From NCBI GenBank assembly GCA_035279905.1, contig DATEGZ010000092.1:1-64000 (forward strand): DNA of 64,000 nt. Direction: 5' to 3'. A program made the position numbers and the translations under genes. Source of the DNA: DATEGZ01 sp035279905. GTDB taxonomy: Bacteria; Acidobacteriota; Vicinamibacteria; Vicinamibacterales; SCN-69-37. Shown here in pieces: positions 1-8,138 of this stretch. The notes below the pieces were generated by a model. That model was not told the DNA's origin and searched no databases. It saw only the letters and a program-made list of their open reading frames with translations. The stretch's first letter is position 1, and the number at the start of each line of letters is the position of its first letter.

Positions 1-168
1 GGCGCGATCGTCGGCGGCGGCAAGGGCGCGGCGATTGGCGCCGCGGCGGGCGGCGGCGCAGGCACGGCCGTCGTGTTGTCAACGCCGGGCAAGCCCGTGA
101 CGCTCGAACGCGGGCGCGTGCTCACGCTGTCGCTCGCGCGGAGCGTGGACGTTCGGGTACCGGCCTAG
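1..168 (+). CDS. C-terminal end of a glycine-zipper protein (partial)
   Basis: The frame is open from the window edge to TAG at 166-168 and gives a 55-residue tail. It starts with a Gly/Ala-rich stretch (GAIVGGGKGAAIGAAAGGGAG), the small-xxx-small pattern of glycine-zipper membrane segments. A short beta-like tail rich in Val, Thr and Arg follows. Such zippers occur in Gram-negative envelope proteins and lipoproteins. The N-terminus lies outside the window, so no specific function can be given. Confidence 0.6.
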   Translation, partial: GAIVGGGKGAAIGAAAGGGAGTAVVLSTPGKPVTLERGRVLTLSLARSVDVRVPA

Positions 169-200
169 TGCCTGCCTACTGCCCGGTGCCTAGTGCCTGC
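169..200. repeat. Degenerate GTGCCTA/G heptamer repeat, copy 1
   Basis: Directly after the stop codon the sequence is built from variants of TGCCTG/TGCCTA/GTGCCTAGTGCC. The same motif recurs at 4598-4628, where the 7-nt period is clear. It runs into the 3' end of the oppositely oriented oxidoreductase gene. Confidence 0.6.
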
Positions 201-1773
201 GTTTGGCCAGTTCTTGCTCGACGGTTTGCGCCGCGAGCCAGCCGGAGAGGCCGGTGAGCCCGCCGCCCGGATGCGTGCCTGCGCTCGCGAGGAACAGGCC
301 CGCGACGGGCGTGCGGTACTGCGACCACCCGAGCTGCGGCCGCGCGATCCACGACTGATCGAGCGTGGGCTCGCCATGGAAGATGTGCCCGCCTGACGCA
401 CCCCAGTCGCGCTCCAGATCCTCCGGCGAGAGGATCTGGCGCGCGACGACCTGGGACTCGAGCCCGCGCACGTGCGGCTCGAGCGCGCGCAGCACCGCGC
501 GGTACAGCGTTTCGCGGCCGGCGCTCCAGTCCATGCCGCGCAGCTGCTTCGGCGCGAACTGCGCGTAAATCGACATCACGTGCTGGCCGTCCGGCGCGAG
601 CGATGGATCGAGGACGCTCGGCACCGCGACCTCGAGCCAGGGCTCGGCGGAGATCTCCCCGTACTTCGCGGCGTCAAAGGCACGCTCGATGTAGTCCACG
701 TTCGGGGCGACGAGGAAACGCCCGCGCAGCGGTACCGAGTCGCCCGCAAGTGCCGGAAAGACCGGCGCGCCGCTCAGCGCGAGATTGATCTTGGCCGTGA
801 CGCCGCGCGCGCGGATGTGCTTCGTCCGCTCGCGGAAGCGCACGGGCAGCTCGGCCGGGTCGACGAGATCGAGAATCGCGCGGCGCGGATCGATGGCGGC
901 GACGATCGCGCGCGCTTCGAGTGCCTGACCGTTGTCGAGCTCGACGCCGGACGCGCGGCCGTCGCGCACGCTGATGCGCGTGACGCGCGCGCCGGTGACG
1001 ATCTGCGCGCCCGCTTTCGTCGCGATCGCGGCGAGGGCCTGCGTGACCGCGCCCGGGCCGCCTTTGGCCGTGACACCGCCGCCCACCGGCACCGCGTCCG
1101 CGGCGAGCCACTGCAGCAGCATCGCGCCGGTGCCGGCCGACCACGGCCCGGCGAAATTGCCGAACACCGCGCGCGCGCACAACGCCGCCTGCAGCAGATC
1201 GCTCTCGAACCATTCCGCCGCGAGGTCCGCGACGGCCATCGGCATCCACCGCGTGAGCCGCGCCAGATCCTGCCGCCCGAGCTTGCGCACGCGGCGCCCG
1301 AGCTTGACGAGCGGCCACCAGTCACGCGTCCGCATGTCGTCGATCGACGGCAGCGTCTGGTGATCGAGCTCGGCGATCAGTGCGGCGATGCGTTGCGTCG
1401 TGTGCAGGAAGCCGCGCCAGCGCGAGGCGTCGCCGGCCGACAGCTGATGGATCGACTGCGCCGTCAGCACCGGATCGCGATGGAACACGAGCGAGCGTCC
1501 ATCCGGACCGAGCGACGTCAGGGCGGGATCGGGCATGACGAACTCGATGCCCGCGTGATCGAGCCGCAGCGCGCGCATGACGTGCGGATCGATCGGTCCG
1601 AGCGCGTGGCTGAGCACCGGGGCGCGGAAGCCCGGCGCGATCTCGGATGTCACCGCGGCGCCGCCGACCTCAGGCCGCTGATCGACGATCGTCGTCGCCA
1701 GCCCGCGCCGCGCGATCGCGGCGCCCGCCACCAGCCCGTTGAGTCCGCCGCCGATCACGATCGCGTCGCGCAT
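190..1773 (-). CDS. Phytoene-dehydrogenase/PYROXD2-like FAD oxidoreductase
   Basis: A 527-residue FAD-dependent amine-oxidase/phytoene-desaturase-fold protein. The N-terminus has the dinucleotide-binding motif IGGGLNGLVAGAAIARRG followed by the acidic VDQRPEVGGAAV strand. The C-terminus has the FAD-contacting segment LFLASAGTHPGGGLTGLSG. The frame stays open upstream, but the ATG at 1773 is chosen because it places the Rossmann motif at residues 4-10 and leaves a 14-bp gap to the upstream paralogue. It is clearly homologous to that neighbour, so the pair is a tandem duplication transcribed together. The substrate is unknown. There are no carotenoid genes beside it, so carotenoid desaturation is not implied. 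Confidence 0.88.
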   Translation of the reverse strand: MRDAIVIGGGLNGLVAGAAIARRGLATTIVDQRPEVGGAAVTSEIAPGFRAPVLSHALGPIDPHVMRALRLDHAGIEFVMPDPALTSLGPDGRSLVFHRDPVLTAQSIHQLSAGDASRWRGFLHTTQRIAALIAELDHQTLPSIDDMRTRDWWPLVKLGRRVRKLGRQDLARLTRWMPMAVADLAAEWFESDLLQAALCARAVFGNFAGPWSAGTGAMLLQWLAADAVPVGGGVTAKGGPGAVTQALAAIATKAGAQIVTGARVTRISVRDGRASGVELDNGQALEARAIVAAIDPRRAILDLVDPAELPVRFRERTKHIRARGVTAKINLALSGAPVFPALAGDSVPLRGRFLVAPNVDYIERAFDAAKYGEISAEPWLEVAVPSVLDPSLAPDGQHVMSIYAQFAPKQLRGMDWSAGRETLYRAVLRALEPHVRGLESQVVARQILSPEDLERDWGASGGHIFHGEPTLDQSWIARPQLGWSQYRTPVAGLFLASAGTHPGGGLTGLSGWLAAQTVEQELAKRRH

Positions 1774-1787
1774 GCGCCGGCGTCCCC

Positions 1788-3368
1788 TCAGTACCGATCC
1801 GCCAGCGCGCGAAGCGCGGCATTGCGCCCCGGCGCGGCCATGATGCCGCCGCCCGGATGCGTCGCCGATCCACACAGGTACAGCCGGCGGATTGGCGTGC
1901 GGTAGTCGGCCCAGCCCGGCGCCGGACGCAGGAAGAACAGCTGCTCGAGCGAGAGCTCGCCCTGGAAGATGTTGCCTTCGGACAATCCGAAGTCGCGCTC
2001 GATGTCGAGCGGCGTCAGCACCTGGCGGTGCCGGATCAGGCTCTTGATGTTCGGGGCGTGCTCCGCGATCGTGTCGATGACCGTGTCTCCGAACGCCTCC
2101 CGCGCATCGTCCCACGTGCCGTCCCGGAGCGTGTACGGCGCGTACTGGACGAAGCACGACATCACGTGCTTGCCCGGCGGCGCCAGCGTCGAGTCCGTCA
2201 GGCTCGGGATCACGATGTCGATGTACGGACGCTTCGAGTACCGGCCGTACTTCGCGTCGTCGTACGCGCGCTCCATGTAGTCGACGCTCGGTGAAATCGA
2301 AACCGCGCCGCGCAGATGCGGGCCGGGCCCAGGCTTGCAGGTGAAGCTCGGCAGGCCGTCGAGCGCCAGGTTCACCTTGCCCGAAGATCCGCGGAACTTG
2401 TACCGGCGAATGTCGTCGACGAAGTCCGTGGGCAGATGATCGGGCCCGACCATGTGCAGGAACGTCAGCCGGGGATCGACGCTCGACAGCACGACCGACG
2501 CCATGTGGTAGTCGCCGTTTTCGAGCACGACGCCGGTCGCCTCGTTGCCGCTCACGAGGATGTGGCGCACCGGCGAGTTCACCTTGATCTCCGCGCCCGC
2601 TGCCGTGGCCGCCGCCGCGATCGCGTTCGACACCTGACCCGTACCGCCTTTGGACAAGCCCCACGAGCGGAACGCGCCGTCGATCTCGCCCATGTAGTGG
2701 TGGAGCAGCACGTACGCCGTGCCCGGCGACCGCACGCCCTGAAACGTGCCGATGATCCCGGACGCCGACATCGTCGCCTTCAGCACGTCGGTCTCGAACC
2801 ACTGGTCGAGAAAATCCACCGCGCTCATCGTCAGCAGCTGGAGCTGGTGGTAGCGATCGGTGTCCGGCAGGTCGCGGAACCGCTTGGCGAGCGCGCCGAG
2901 CACGCGCAGATCCTTGACGCGCATCGAGAACGGATCGGGCGGCGTCATCGCGAGGATCGCCTTCGCGAAGCGGCCCATCTCGACCATCGCCCGGCCGTAC
3001 TCGTCGTAGACGTCGGCGTCGAGCTTCGAGTGCCGCGCGATCTCGCGGTACGTCTGCGCGTGGTCGTCCATGCGCCAGAGGTAGTCGCCGTTTGGCATCG
3101 GCGTGAACGTGCCGTCGAGCGGCAGGATCTCGAGGCCGTGCTTCGCCAGCTCCAGCTCGCGGATGATCTCGGGCCGCAGCAGCGAGACAACGTACGAGCA
3201 CACGGAGTACTTGAACCCGGGGACGATCTCTTCGGTGACGGCCGCGCCGCCGACGACGTGACGCCGCTCGACGACGAGTACCTTGCGACCCGCGCGCGCC
3301 AGATACGCCGCCGCCGTCAAGCCGTTGTGCCCGGCGCCGACGACGATGGCGTCGTACTTACTCGGCAT
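1788..3368 (-). CDS. PYROXD2-like FAD oxidoreductase, first gene of a tandem pair
   Basis: A 526-residue protein with N-terminal FAD motif VGAGHNGLTAAAYLARAG, then VVERRHVVGGAAVTEE, and C-terminal LYLCGSATHPGGG. This layout is typical of COG1233 oxidoreductases (phytoene dehydrogenase-like, human PYROXD2). I chose the ATG at 3368 rather than a TTG nine bases upstream: a TATGAT box on this strand (3377-3382) lies 8 nt before it, which fits a leaderless or very short-leader transcript. The downstream paralogue follows after 14 bp. The divergent neighbour is a GcvT-fold protein, which might hint at oxidation of an amine or one-carbon donor, but this is inference. Confidence 0.88.
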   Translation of the reverse strand: MPSKYDAIVVGAGHNGLTAAAYLARAGRKVLVVERRHVVGGAAVTEEIVPGFKYSVCSYVVSLLRPEIIRELELAKHGLEILPLDGTFTPMPNGDYLWRMDDHAQTYREIARHSKLDADVYDEYGRAMVEMGRFAKAILAMTPPDPFSMRVKDLRVLGALAKRFRDLPDTDRYHQLQLLTMSAVDFLDQWFETDVLKATMSASGIIGTFQGVRSPGTAYVLLHHYMGEIDGAFRSWGLSKGGTGQVSNAIAAAATAAGAEIKVNSPVRHILVSGNEATGVVLENGDYHMASVVLSSVDPRLTFLHMVGPDHLPTDFVDDIRRYKFRGSSGKVNLALDGLPSFTCKPGPGPHLRGAVSISPSVDYMERAYDDAKYGRYSKRPYIDIVIPSLTDSTLAPPGKHVMSCFVQYAPYTLRDGTWDDAREAFGDTVIDTIAEHAPNIKSLIRHRQVLTPLDIERDFGLSEGNIFQGELSLEQLFFLRPAPGWADYRTPIRRLYLCGSATHPGGGIMAAPGRNAALRALADRY

Positions 3369-3376
3369 GCGCGACA

Positions 3377-3386
3377 ATCATATAAT
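3377..3386. promoter_or_regulatory. Overlapping divergent -10 boxes (ATCATATAAT)
   Basis: On the plus strand TATAAT (3381-3386) sits 6 nt before the GTG at 3393. On the minus strand TATGAT (3382-3377) sits 8 nt before the ATG at 3368. The two hexamers share 2 bp. No Shine-Dalgarno sequence fits between box and start on either side, so both transcripts are probably leaderless. The same core recurs at 40465-40474. Confidence 0.65.
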
Positions 3387-3392
3387 TCTCGC

Positions 3393-4592
3393 GTGCCTGT
3401 CGGGTCGCCGTTTCACGACCGGACGTTTCCGCTCTGCGCCAGCCTGAGCTACCGGGATTGGTCGGGGTACTACGCGCCGAGCTCCTACGAGCCGCTCCAC
3501 GAGCACGAGTACAACGCAATCCGCAACGGCGCCGCGCTGCTCGACATCTCGCCGCTCTTCAAGTACCTCGTCACCGGTCCAGACGCCGTGCGCGTCGTCG
3601 ATCGCGTGATCACGCGGAGCGCCGCGCGGTTGAAGCCCGGACAGGTGATCTACACGCCCTGGTGCGACGAGGACGGACGCGTCATCGACGACGGGACCGT
3701 CAGCCGCCTCGCCGAGGATCGCTTCCGGTGGACGGCCGCGGACCCGAGCTTGAGCTGGATCACGCGCCAGACCGCGGGCCTCGACGCCAAAGTCGAGGAC
3801 GTGACCGAAAAGATCGCCGCGCTTGCGCTCCAGGGCCCGACGTCCGCGAACGTGCTGCGCGCCGTGGCGCGGGCCGACATCGATGGCCTCAAGTACTTTC
3901 GCGTCACGAGTGGAACAATCGCGGGCAAGCCGGTCGACATCTCGCGCACCGGCTACACGGGCGATCTCGGCTACGAGATCTGGCTCGATCGATCGGACGC
4001 GGGGGCCGTGTGGGACGCGCTCATCGCGGCTGGCTCGCCGTTCGGCCTGCGGCCCACGGGATTGCTCGCGCTGGACGTCGCGCGCGTCGAAGCCGGCCTG
4101 CTGCTCATCGACGTCGATTTCTTCAGCGCGCGCAAGGCGCTCACGGCGTCGCAGATCTACACGCCGTTCGAGATGAGCCTGGATCGTCTCGTCGAGCTCG
4201 ACAAGGGACCGTTCATCGGCCGCGCGGCGCTCGCCGCCGAGCGCGCCCGCGGACCACGCCGCCGCATCGTCGGCCTCGTCATGCACTGGCCCGACGTCGA
4301 GGTGCTCTACGAAGCGGTGGGCCTGCCGCCGCTCGCGCAGGCGACGACCTCGCGCGTCGCGGTGCCGGTGCACGCCGCCGGACGCCAGATCGGACGCATG
4401 ACCTCGTCCACGTGGTCGCCCGTGCTGAAGCAGATGATCGGCCTCGCGACGATCGAGTCCGGCTCGGCGGCCCCCGGGACGGAAGTCACCGTCGAGCACA
4501 CCGTCGATGCCGTGCGCCACAAGGTTCGCGCGCGCATCGTCCAGACGCCGTTCTTCAATCCGAAGCGGAAGACGCAGACGCCGCCTGCGTGA
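3393..4592 (+). CDS. GcvT-family aminomethyltransferase-like protein
   Basis: A 399-residue protein of the glycine-cleavage T-protein/YgfZ/DMSP-demethylase superfamily. Family signatures visible are EYNAIRNGAALLDISPL near the N-terminus, ALQGPTS in the middle, SRTGYTGDLGYEIW in the folate-binding domain, and a C-terminal barrel with FIGRAAL. The GTG start is set by the TATAAT box 6 nt upstream. The full T-protein length suggests a folate-dependent demethylase or aminomethyltransferase. No gcvH or gcvP is nearby, so it is unlikely to be the housekeeping gcvT. It is transcribed divergently from two PYROXD2-like oxidoreductases. Confidence 0.85.
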   Translation: MPVGSPFHDRTFPLCASLSYRDWSGYYAPSSYEPLHEHEYNAIRNGAALLDISPLFKYLVTGPDAVRVVDRVITRSAARLKPGQVIYTPWCDEDGRVIDDGTVSRLAEDRFRWTAADPSLSWITRQTAGLDAKVEDVTEKIAALALQGPTSANVLRAVARADIDGLKYFRVTSGTIAGKPVDISRTGYTGDLGYEIWLDRSDAGAVWDALIAAGSPFGLRPTGLLALDVARVEAGLLLIDVDFFSARKALTASQIYTPFEMSLDRLVELDKGPFIGRAALAAERARGPRRRIVGLVMHWPDVEVLYEAVGLPPLAQATTSRVAVPVHAAGRQIGRMTSSTWSPVLKQMIGLATIESGSAAPGTEVTVEHTVDAVRHKVRARIVQTPFFNPKRKTQTPPA

Positions 4593-4597
4593 CACTC

Positions 4598-4628
4598 GCT
4601 GGTGCCTAGTGCCGAGTGCCTGGTGCCT
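4598..4628. repeat. Degenerate heptamer repeat GTGCCTN, copy 2
   Basis: Four successive units read gtgccta, gtgccga, gtgcctg, gtgcctg, an exact 7-nt period with drifting last bases. It begins six bases after the stop of the GcvT-like gene. It is the same family as 169-200. Confidence 0.7.
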
Positions 4629-4684
4629 GATCCGTTAACGATTCCGTGTTCGACCCGTCTGTGGTCACTGAAAGCAGGTGATCC

Positions 4685-5161
4685 ATGATGCGACGTAGTT
4701 CTCCGCTCGTCCTGGCCGGGCTTGCCCTGGCTGTGCTGGTCGCTCCCGTGAAGGCCAGTGACCCCATGGGGGTCTACTGCGTGGTCGAGAAGGTCGTGTT
4801 CGAGCCGGCGGATCGTCCGGATCGCGCACAGGTGTGGGGCGCGTGCGCGCTGGCCTTGCCGCAGCCTGGCGGGCAGTTCAAGCCTCCGGCGCGTGGCTAC
4901 TTCTACTACTCGATTCCGACCGGCAAGGAAGACACGGTCCGGGCCGAGTGGGGGGATCTGAAGGCCGTCGCGGGCAAGGGTGAGGCTGTTGGTTTCGGCT
5001 CGCGGTACGCGAACACGCTTGGCCGTTTCCGGCCGACGACCGAGGCGGTCGCCAAACCCGATCCGTATCCGCTCAACATCGGCGTCGTGAAACTCGGGAA
5101 GTACGGTCCGCTTCCGGCGGACCTGCTGGAGTCGCTTCGCAAGGCGGCGGCGGGCAAGTAA
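4685..5161 (+). CDS. Small secreted protein of unknown function
   Basis: A 158-residue protein starting at two adjacent ATG codons behind an AGGTGA Shine-Dalgarno. It has a clear signal peptide (MMRRSSPLVLAGLALAVLVAPVKAS, cleavage after about residue 25). The mature part has two Cys and Tyr/Phe-rich beta-like stretches. I do not recognise a family. It leads an apparent operon: the desaturase-like gene starts 10 bp after its stop and the sulfatase overlaps that one. Confidence 0.75.
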   Translation: MMRRSSPLVLAGLALAVLVAPVKASDPMGVYCVVEKVVFEPADRPDRAQVWGACALALPQPGGQFKPPARGYFYYSIPTGKEDTVRAEWGDLKAVAGKGEAVGFGSRYANTLGRFRPTTEAVAKPDPYPLNIGVVKLGKYGPLPADLLESLRKAAAGK

Positions 5162-5171
5162 GGTAGGCCGT

Positions 5172-6284
5172 ATGGCCAGCGCCGGAGTCATCGCCACACG
5201 ACGCGTCTCACGCCACCAGGGGTGGGACGCGTTGTTCGTCGCGCTGTCGTTGACGCAGGCGGTGGTGCTGCTCACGGCGCCTTCCATTCCCGTGATCGCG
5301 CTTGGGTTGTGGTGGAACGCCAACACGATCGCGCACAATTTCCTTCACCGTCCGTTCTTCCGATCGCGCGCGCTCAATCGCAGTTACTCGATGTTTCTGA
5401 GCCTGGTGCTCGGCGTGCCGCAGTCGGTGTGGCGCGACCGTCATCTGGCGCACCACGTCGGCCGGCCCTGGCGGCCGCACCTCGACGCCGGCATCGTGCT
5501 CGACACGATCGCGGTCGCTGCGTTGTGGACGATGATCGCGTGGAGCGCGCCGGAGTTTCTGCGTTCGACGTATCTGCCGGGCTGGATCATCGGCCTGACG
5601 TTGTGCCAGCTGCACGGACACTACGAGCACGCGCGCGGCACGACGAGCCACTACGGGCGGATTTACAACGCGCTGTTTTTCAACGACGGGTATCACGTCG
5701 AGCATCACGCACGGCCGGGCCGGCACTGGAGCGAACTCTCGAACGAGCCCGCGCACGAGGAGGCGGGCAGCGCGTGGCCGCCGGTGCTGCGCTGGCTCGA
5801 TGGCGTGAACCTGCAAAACCTCGAGCGGCTCGTGCTGCGGTCGCCGCGCCTGCAGCGGTACGTGCTGGCGGCCCACGAGCGCGCGCTGCGACGGCTGCGG
5901 CCGGCGCTCGGCGACGCACAGCGGGTGCTCATCGTTGGCGGCGGGCTGTTTCCGCGGACCGCGCTGGTCGTTCGCCGCGTGATGCCAGAGGCGGAGATCG
6001 AGGTCGTCGATGCCGTGCGCGATCATCTCGAGGTCGCGCGCCCGTTTCTGGACGGCCGCGTGTCGGTCGTGTGCGCGACGTTCGATACCGCAGTGCGGTC
6101 GTCGGCCGATCTCGTGATCCTGCCGCTGGCGTTCATCGGCGACCGCGATCGCGCGTACGGCGATCCGCCGGCGGCGCGCGTGCTCATTCACGATTGGATC
6201 TGGGCACGACGCCCGGCGGCGACCGCCGGCGTCGTGGTGTCCTGGTGGCTGCTCAAGCGACTGAATCTCGTGACCCGGCCGTGA
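5172..6284 (+). CDS. Membrane fatty-acid desaturase fused to a Rossmann/SAM-like domain
   Basis: A 370-residue protein. The N-terminal half (about 1-215) is a membrane desaturase/hydroxylase. It has hydrophobic helices and three histidine boxes, HNFLH, HLAHH and HVEHH, which would hold a di-iron centre. The C-terminal part (about 255-370) contains RVLIVGGGLFPRTALVV followed by EIEVVDAVRDHLEVA, the glycine loop and acidic strand of a methyltransferase-like Rossmann fold. The stop overlaps the GTG of the next gene, implying translational coupling. A lipid or head-group modification role is plausible from the desaturase and the sulfatase/phosphotransferase partner. The substrate is unknown. Confidence 0.8.
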   Translation: MASAGVIATRRVSRHQGWDALFVALSLTQAVVLLTAPSIPVIALGLWWNANTIAHNFLHRPFFRSRALNRSYSMFLSLVLGVPQSVWRDRHLAHHVGRPWRPHLDAGIVLDTIAVAALWTMIAWSAPEFLRSTYLPGWIIGLTLCQLHGHYEHARGTTSHYGRIYNALFFNDGYHVEHHARPGRHWSELSNEPAHEEAGSAWPPVLRWLDGVNLQNLERLVLRSPRLQRYVLAAHERALRRLRPALGDAQRVLIVGGGLFPRTALVVRRVMPEAEIEVVDAVRDHLEVARPFLDGRVSVVCATFDTAVRSSADLVILPLAFIGDRDRAYGDPPAARVLIHDWIWARRPAATAGVVVSWWLLKRLNLVTRP

Positions 6285-8008
6285 CGCGCGCGCTCGCGCT
6301 GGGCGTCACGCTCGTTGCCGCGAAGGCGCTGAGCCTGGCGGGGGCGTCGCTGCCGGCGTCGTGGTGGACCGTGCCCGCGTTCGTCTGGCAGGACGTGGCT
6401 GTGGCGGCGGCGTTCTGGGCCGTGGATCGCGCGCTGGCTCGTCCGCGGTGGATGTGGGCGGCGTATGCCGCGATCGTCGCGGCCGCCGCGGTGAGCGTGC
6501 CGATCACGCGCGTGCTCGGATCGCCGCTGACCGTGCCGATGCTGCGCGCGGCGGGCGGTCCGCTGGCCGATTCGATTGCCCATGAGCTGACGGGGACCAA
6601 CGTCGCGATCATCGCGGTTGTGCTGGCGATCGGCGCGCTGCTGCCCGCGGCGCTCGGCCGCGTGCCTCGTCCGGTGCGCCGCGCGGCGATCGCGTGCGGC
6701 GTCGTGTGCGCGATTGCGGGTCCGTTCGCTCAGGCGCGCGTCGACACGCGCGGTCGCGACCGCAACGTCGTGACCGCGATCACCGCGACGATTCGTCCCC
6801 GCATCGACGCGCTGGCGGCGGACCACGACTGGCGTCGGAGTCCGTTCGAGCGCGGCCAGGGCGAGGATCTCCGCGCGTTGCGCGGCGCCGCGGCCCGGAG
6901 CAACGTCGTCATCGTCGTGCTCGAGTCGACGGCGGCGCGGTATCTCAAGGCGTACGGCGCGGCCGACGATCCAACGCCGAACCTGACGGCGATCGCGGAG
7001 CGTGCGGTGGTCTTCGACAACGCGTACGCCACGTATCCGGAGAGCATCAAGGGCATGGTGGCGGCGTTCGAGTCGCGTTACCCGGCGTTCGACGTGCCGG
7101 CGGAAGCGCACGTCTCGGCGGCCGCGGCGCCGCTCGCGCGCGTGCTTGGCGCGGCGGGGTATCGCACGGCGCTGTTCCACTCCGGACGATTCGCGTATCT
7201 CGGCATGGACGCGATCGTCGCCGCGCAGGGGTTCGACACCGCCGAGGACGCGGGGGCGATTGGCGGGAACGTGCACTCGAGCTTTGGCGTGGACGAGCCG
7301 TCGGCCGTGCGGCGGATGCTGGCGTGGATCGACGGCCTGCCGGCGGGACAGCGTTTTTTCGCGACCTACATGCCGGTGGCCGGCCATCACCCGTACGCGA
7401 CACCGGACGCGGGGCCGTTCCACGACGCCGGCGAGCTTGGCGCGTACAAGAACGCGCTGCACTACGGCGACGAGTCGATCGGTGATCTCGTGGCCGGGCT
7501 CGCCGCGCGGCGCCTGCTCGACCACACGTTGCTCGTGATCTTCGGCGATCACGGCGAAGCGTTCGGTCAGCACGACGGCAATTTCGGTCACACGCTGTTC
7601 GTGTACGACGAGAACGTGCGCGTGCCGTTGATCGTCGCGCTGCCGCGGGCGGGGGAGGACCGTCGTGTCCAGCGCGTGGCCAGCGCGCTCGACATCGCGC
7701 CGACCGTGCTCGACCTGCTGGGTCTGCCGCCTTCGCCGCGTCACGAGGGCGTGTCGCTCCTCGCTCCAGAGCGTCGGATGGCGCTGTTTTTCAGCGACTA
7801 CGCGGTGGGCTGGCTGGGGCTGCGCGACGGGTGCTGGAAGGACGTACTCGAAGTCGAGTCGGGCCGCTCGCAGCTGTTCGATCTTTGCGCCGATCCTGAC
7901 GAGCTCCGCGATCGCTCGGCCGACTTTCCGGATCGCGTCGGCGCGTACGGCGATCGTCTTCGCGCGTGGAGCCGCGCGTCTCGGGCGGAAATTCTGGGGA
8001 AAAGATAG
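6281..8008 (+). CDS. Membrane-anchored sulfatase/phosphoethanolamine-transferase-type protein
   Basis: A 575-residue member of the alkaline-phosphatase superfamily sulfatases. About 180 N-terminal residues hold four to five hydrophobic segments. The catalytic domain begins at VVIVVLESTAARYLKAYGA (metal-binding/nucleophile region) and has the C-terminal metal motif IFGDHGEAFGQHDGNFGH, which supplies Asp-His and a further His. This architecture matches LTA-synthase or phosphoethanolamine-transferase-like enzymes acting on the outer face of the membrane. The GTG start overlaps the stop of the desaturase-like gene (GTGA), so both are translated together. Confidence 0.82.
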   Translation: MTRALALGVTLVAAKALSLAGASLPASWWTVPAFVWQDVAVAAAFWAVDRALARPRWMWAAYAAIVAAAAVSVPITRVLGSPLTVPMLRAAGGPLADSIAHELTGTNVAIIAVVLAIGALLPAALGRVPRPVRRAAIACGVVCAIAGPFAQARVDTRGRDRNVVTAITATIRPRIDALAADHDWRRSPFERGQGEDLRALRGAAARSNVVIVVLESTAARYLKAYGAADDPTPNLTAIAERAVVFDNAYATYPESIKGMVAAFESRYPAFDVPAEAHVSAAAAPLARVLGAAGYRTALFHSGRFAYLGMDAIVAAQGFDTAEDAGAIGGNVHSSFGVDEPSAVRRMLAWIDGLPAGQRFFATYMPVAGHHPYATPDAGPFHDAGELGAYKNALHYGDESIGDLVAGLAARRLLDHTLLVIFGDHGEAFGQHDGNFGHTLFVYDENVRVPLIVALPRAGEDRRVQRVASALDIAPTVLDLLGLPPSPRHEGVSLLAPERRMALFFSDYAVGWLGLRDGCWKDVLEVESGRSQLFDLCADPDELRDRSADFPDRVGAYGDRLRAWSRASRAEILGKR

Positions 8009-8009
8009 A

Positions 8010-8130
8010 CAGGTACGACCGGTACGTCCGGTGCCGGGAACGAACTGGCGCGTGTCAACTTTCTTCTTCAGGAAAAAGAAGCTGGCCAGCGCCAGTGCGT
8101 TCCACGTACCTGACGTACCGGTCGTACCTG
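8010..8130. repeat. Inverted pair of nonamer-repeat arms, copy 1
   Basis: The left arm (8010-8042) and right arm (8098-8130) are imperfect reverse complements. Each arm is itself a run of 9-nt units such as ggtacgacc and ggtacgtcc. The core between them is a T/A-rich hairpin (tttcttctt ... aaagaag). A second copy lies at 62358-62474. It occupies the convergent gap between the sulfatase and the MFS gene and could also act as a bidirectional terminator. Confidence 0.75.
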
Positions 8131-8138
8131 TATGACCT

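Noticed and set aside
190..3201. A single 1003-residue reverse reading frame across both FAD oxidoreductases
   Set aside because: The upstream half is a different frame of the paralogue with Arg/Ala/Gly-rich shadow sequence. The real genes are two separate proteins with their own FAD motifs.
3393..4592. Housekeeping gcvT
   Set aside because: No gcvH/gcvP nearby and the divergent partners are oxidoreductases; called only as a GcvT-fold protein.
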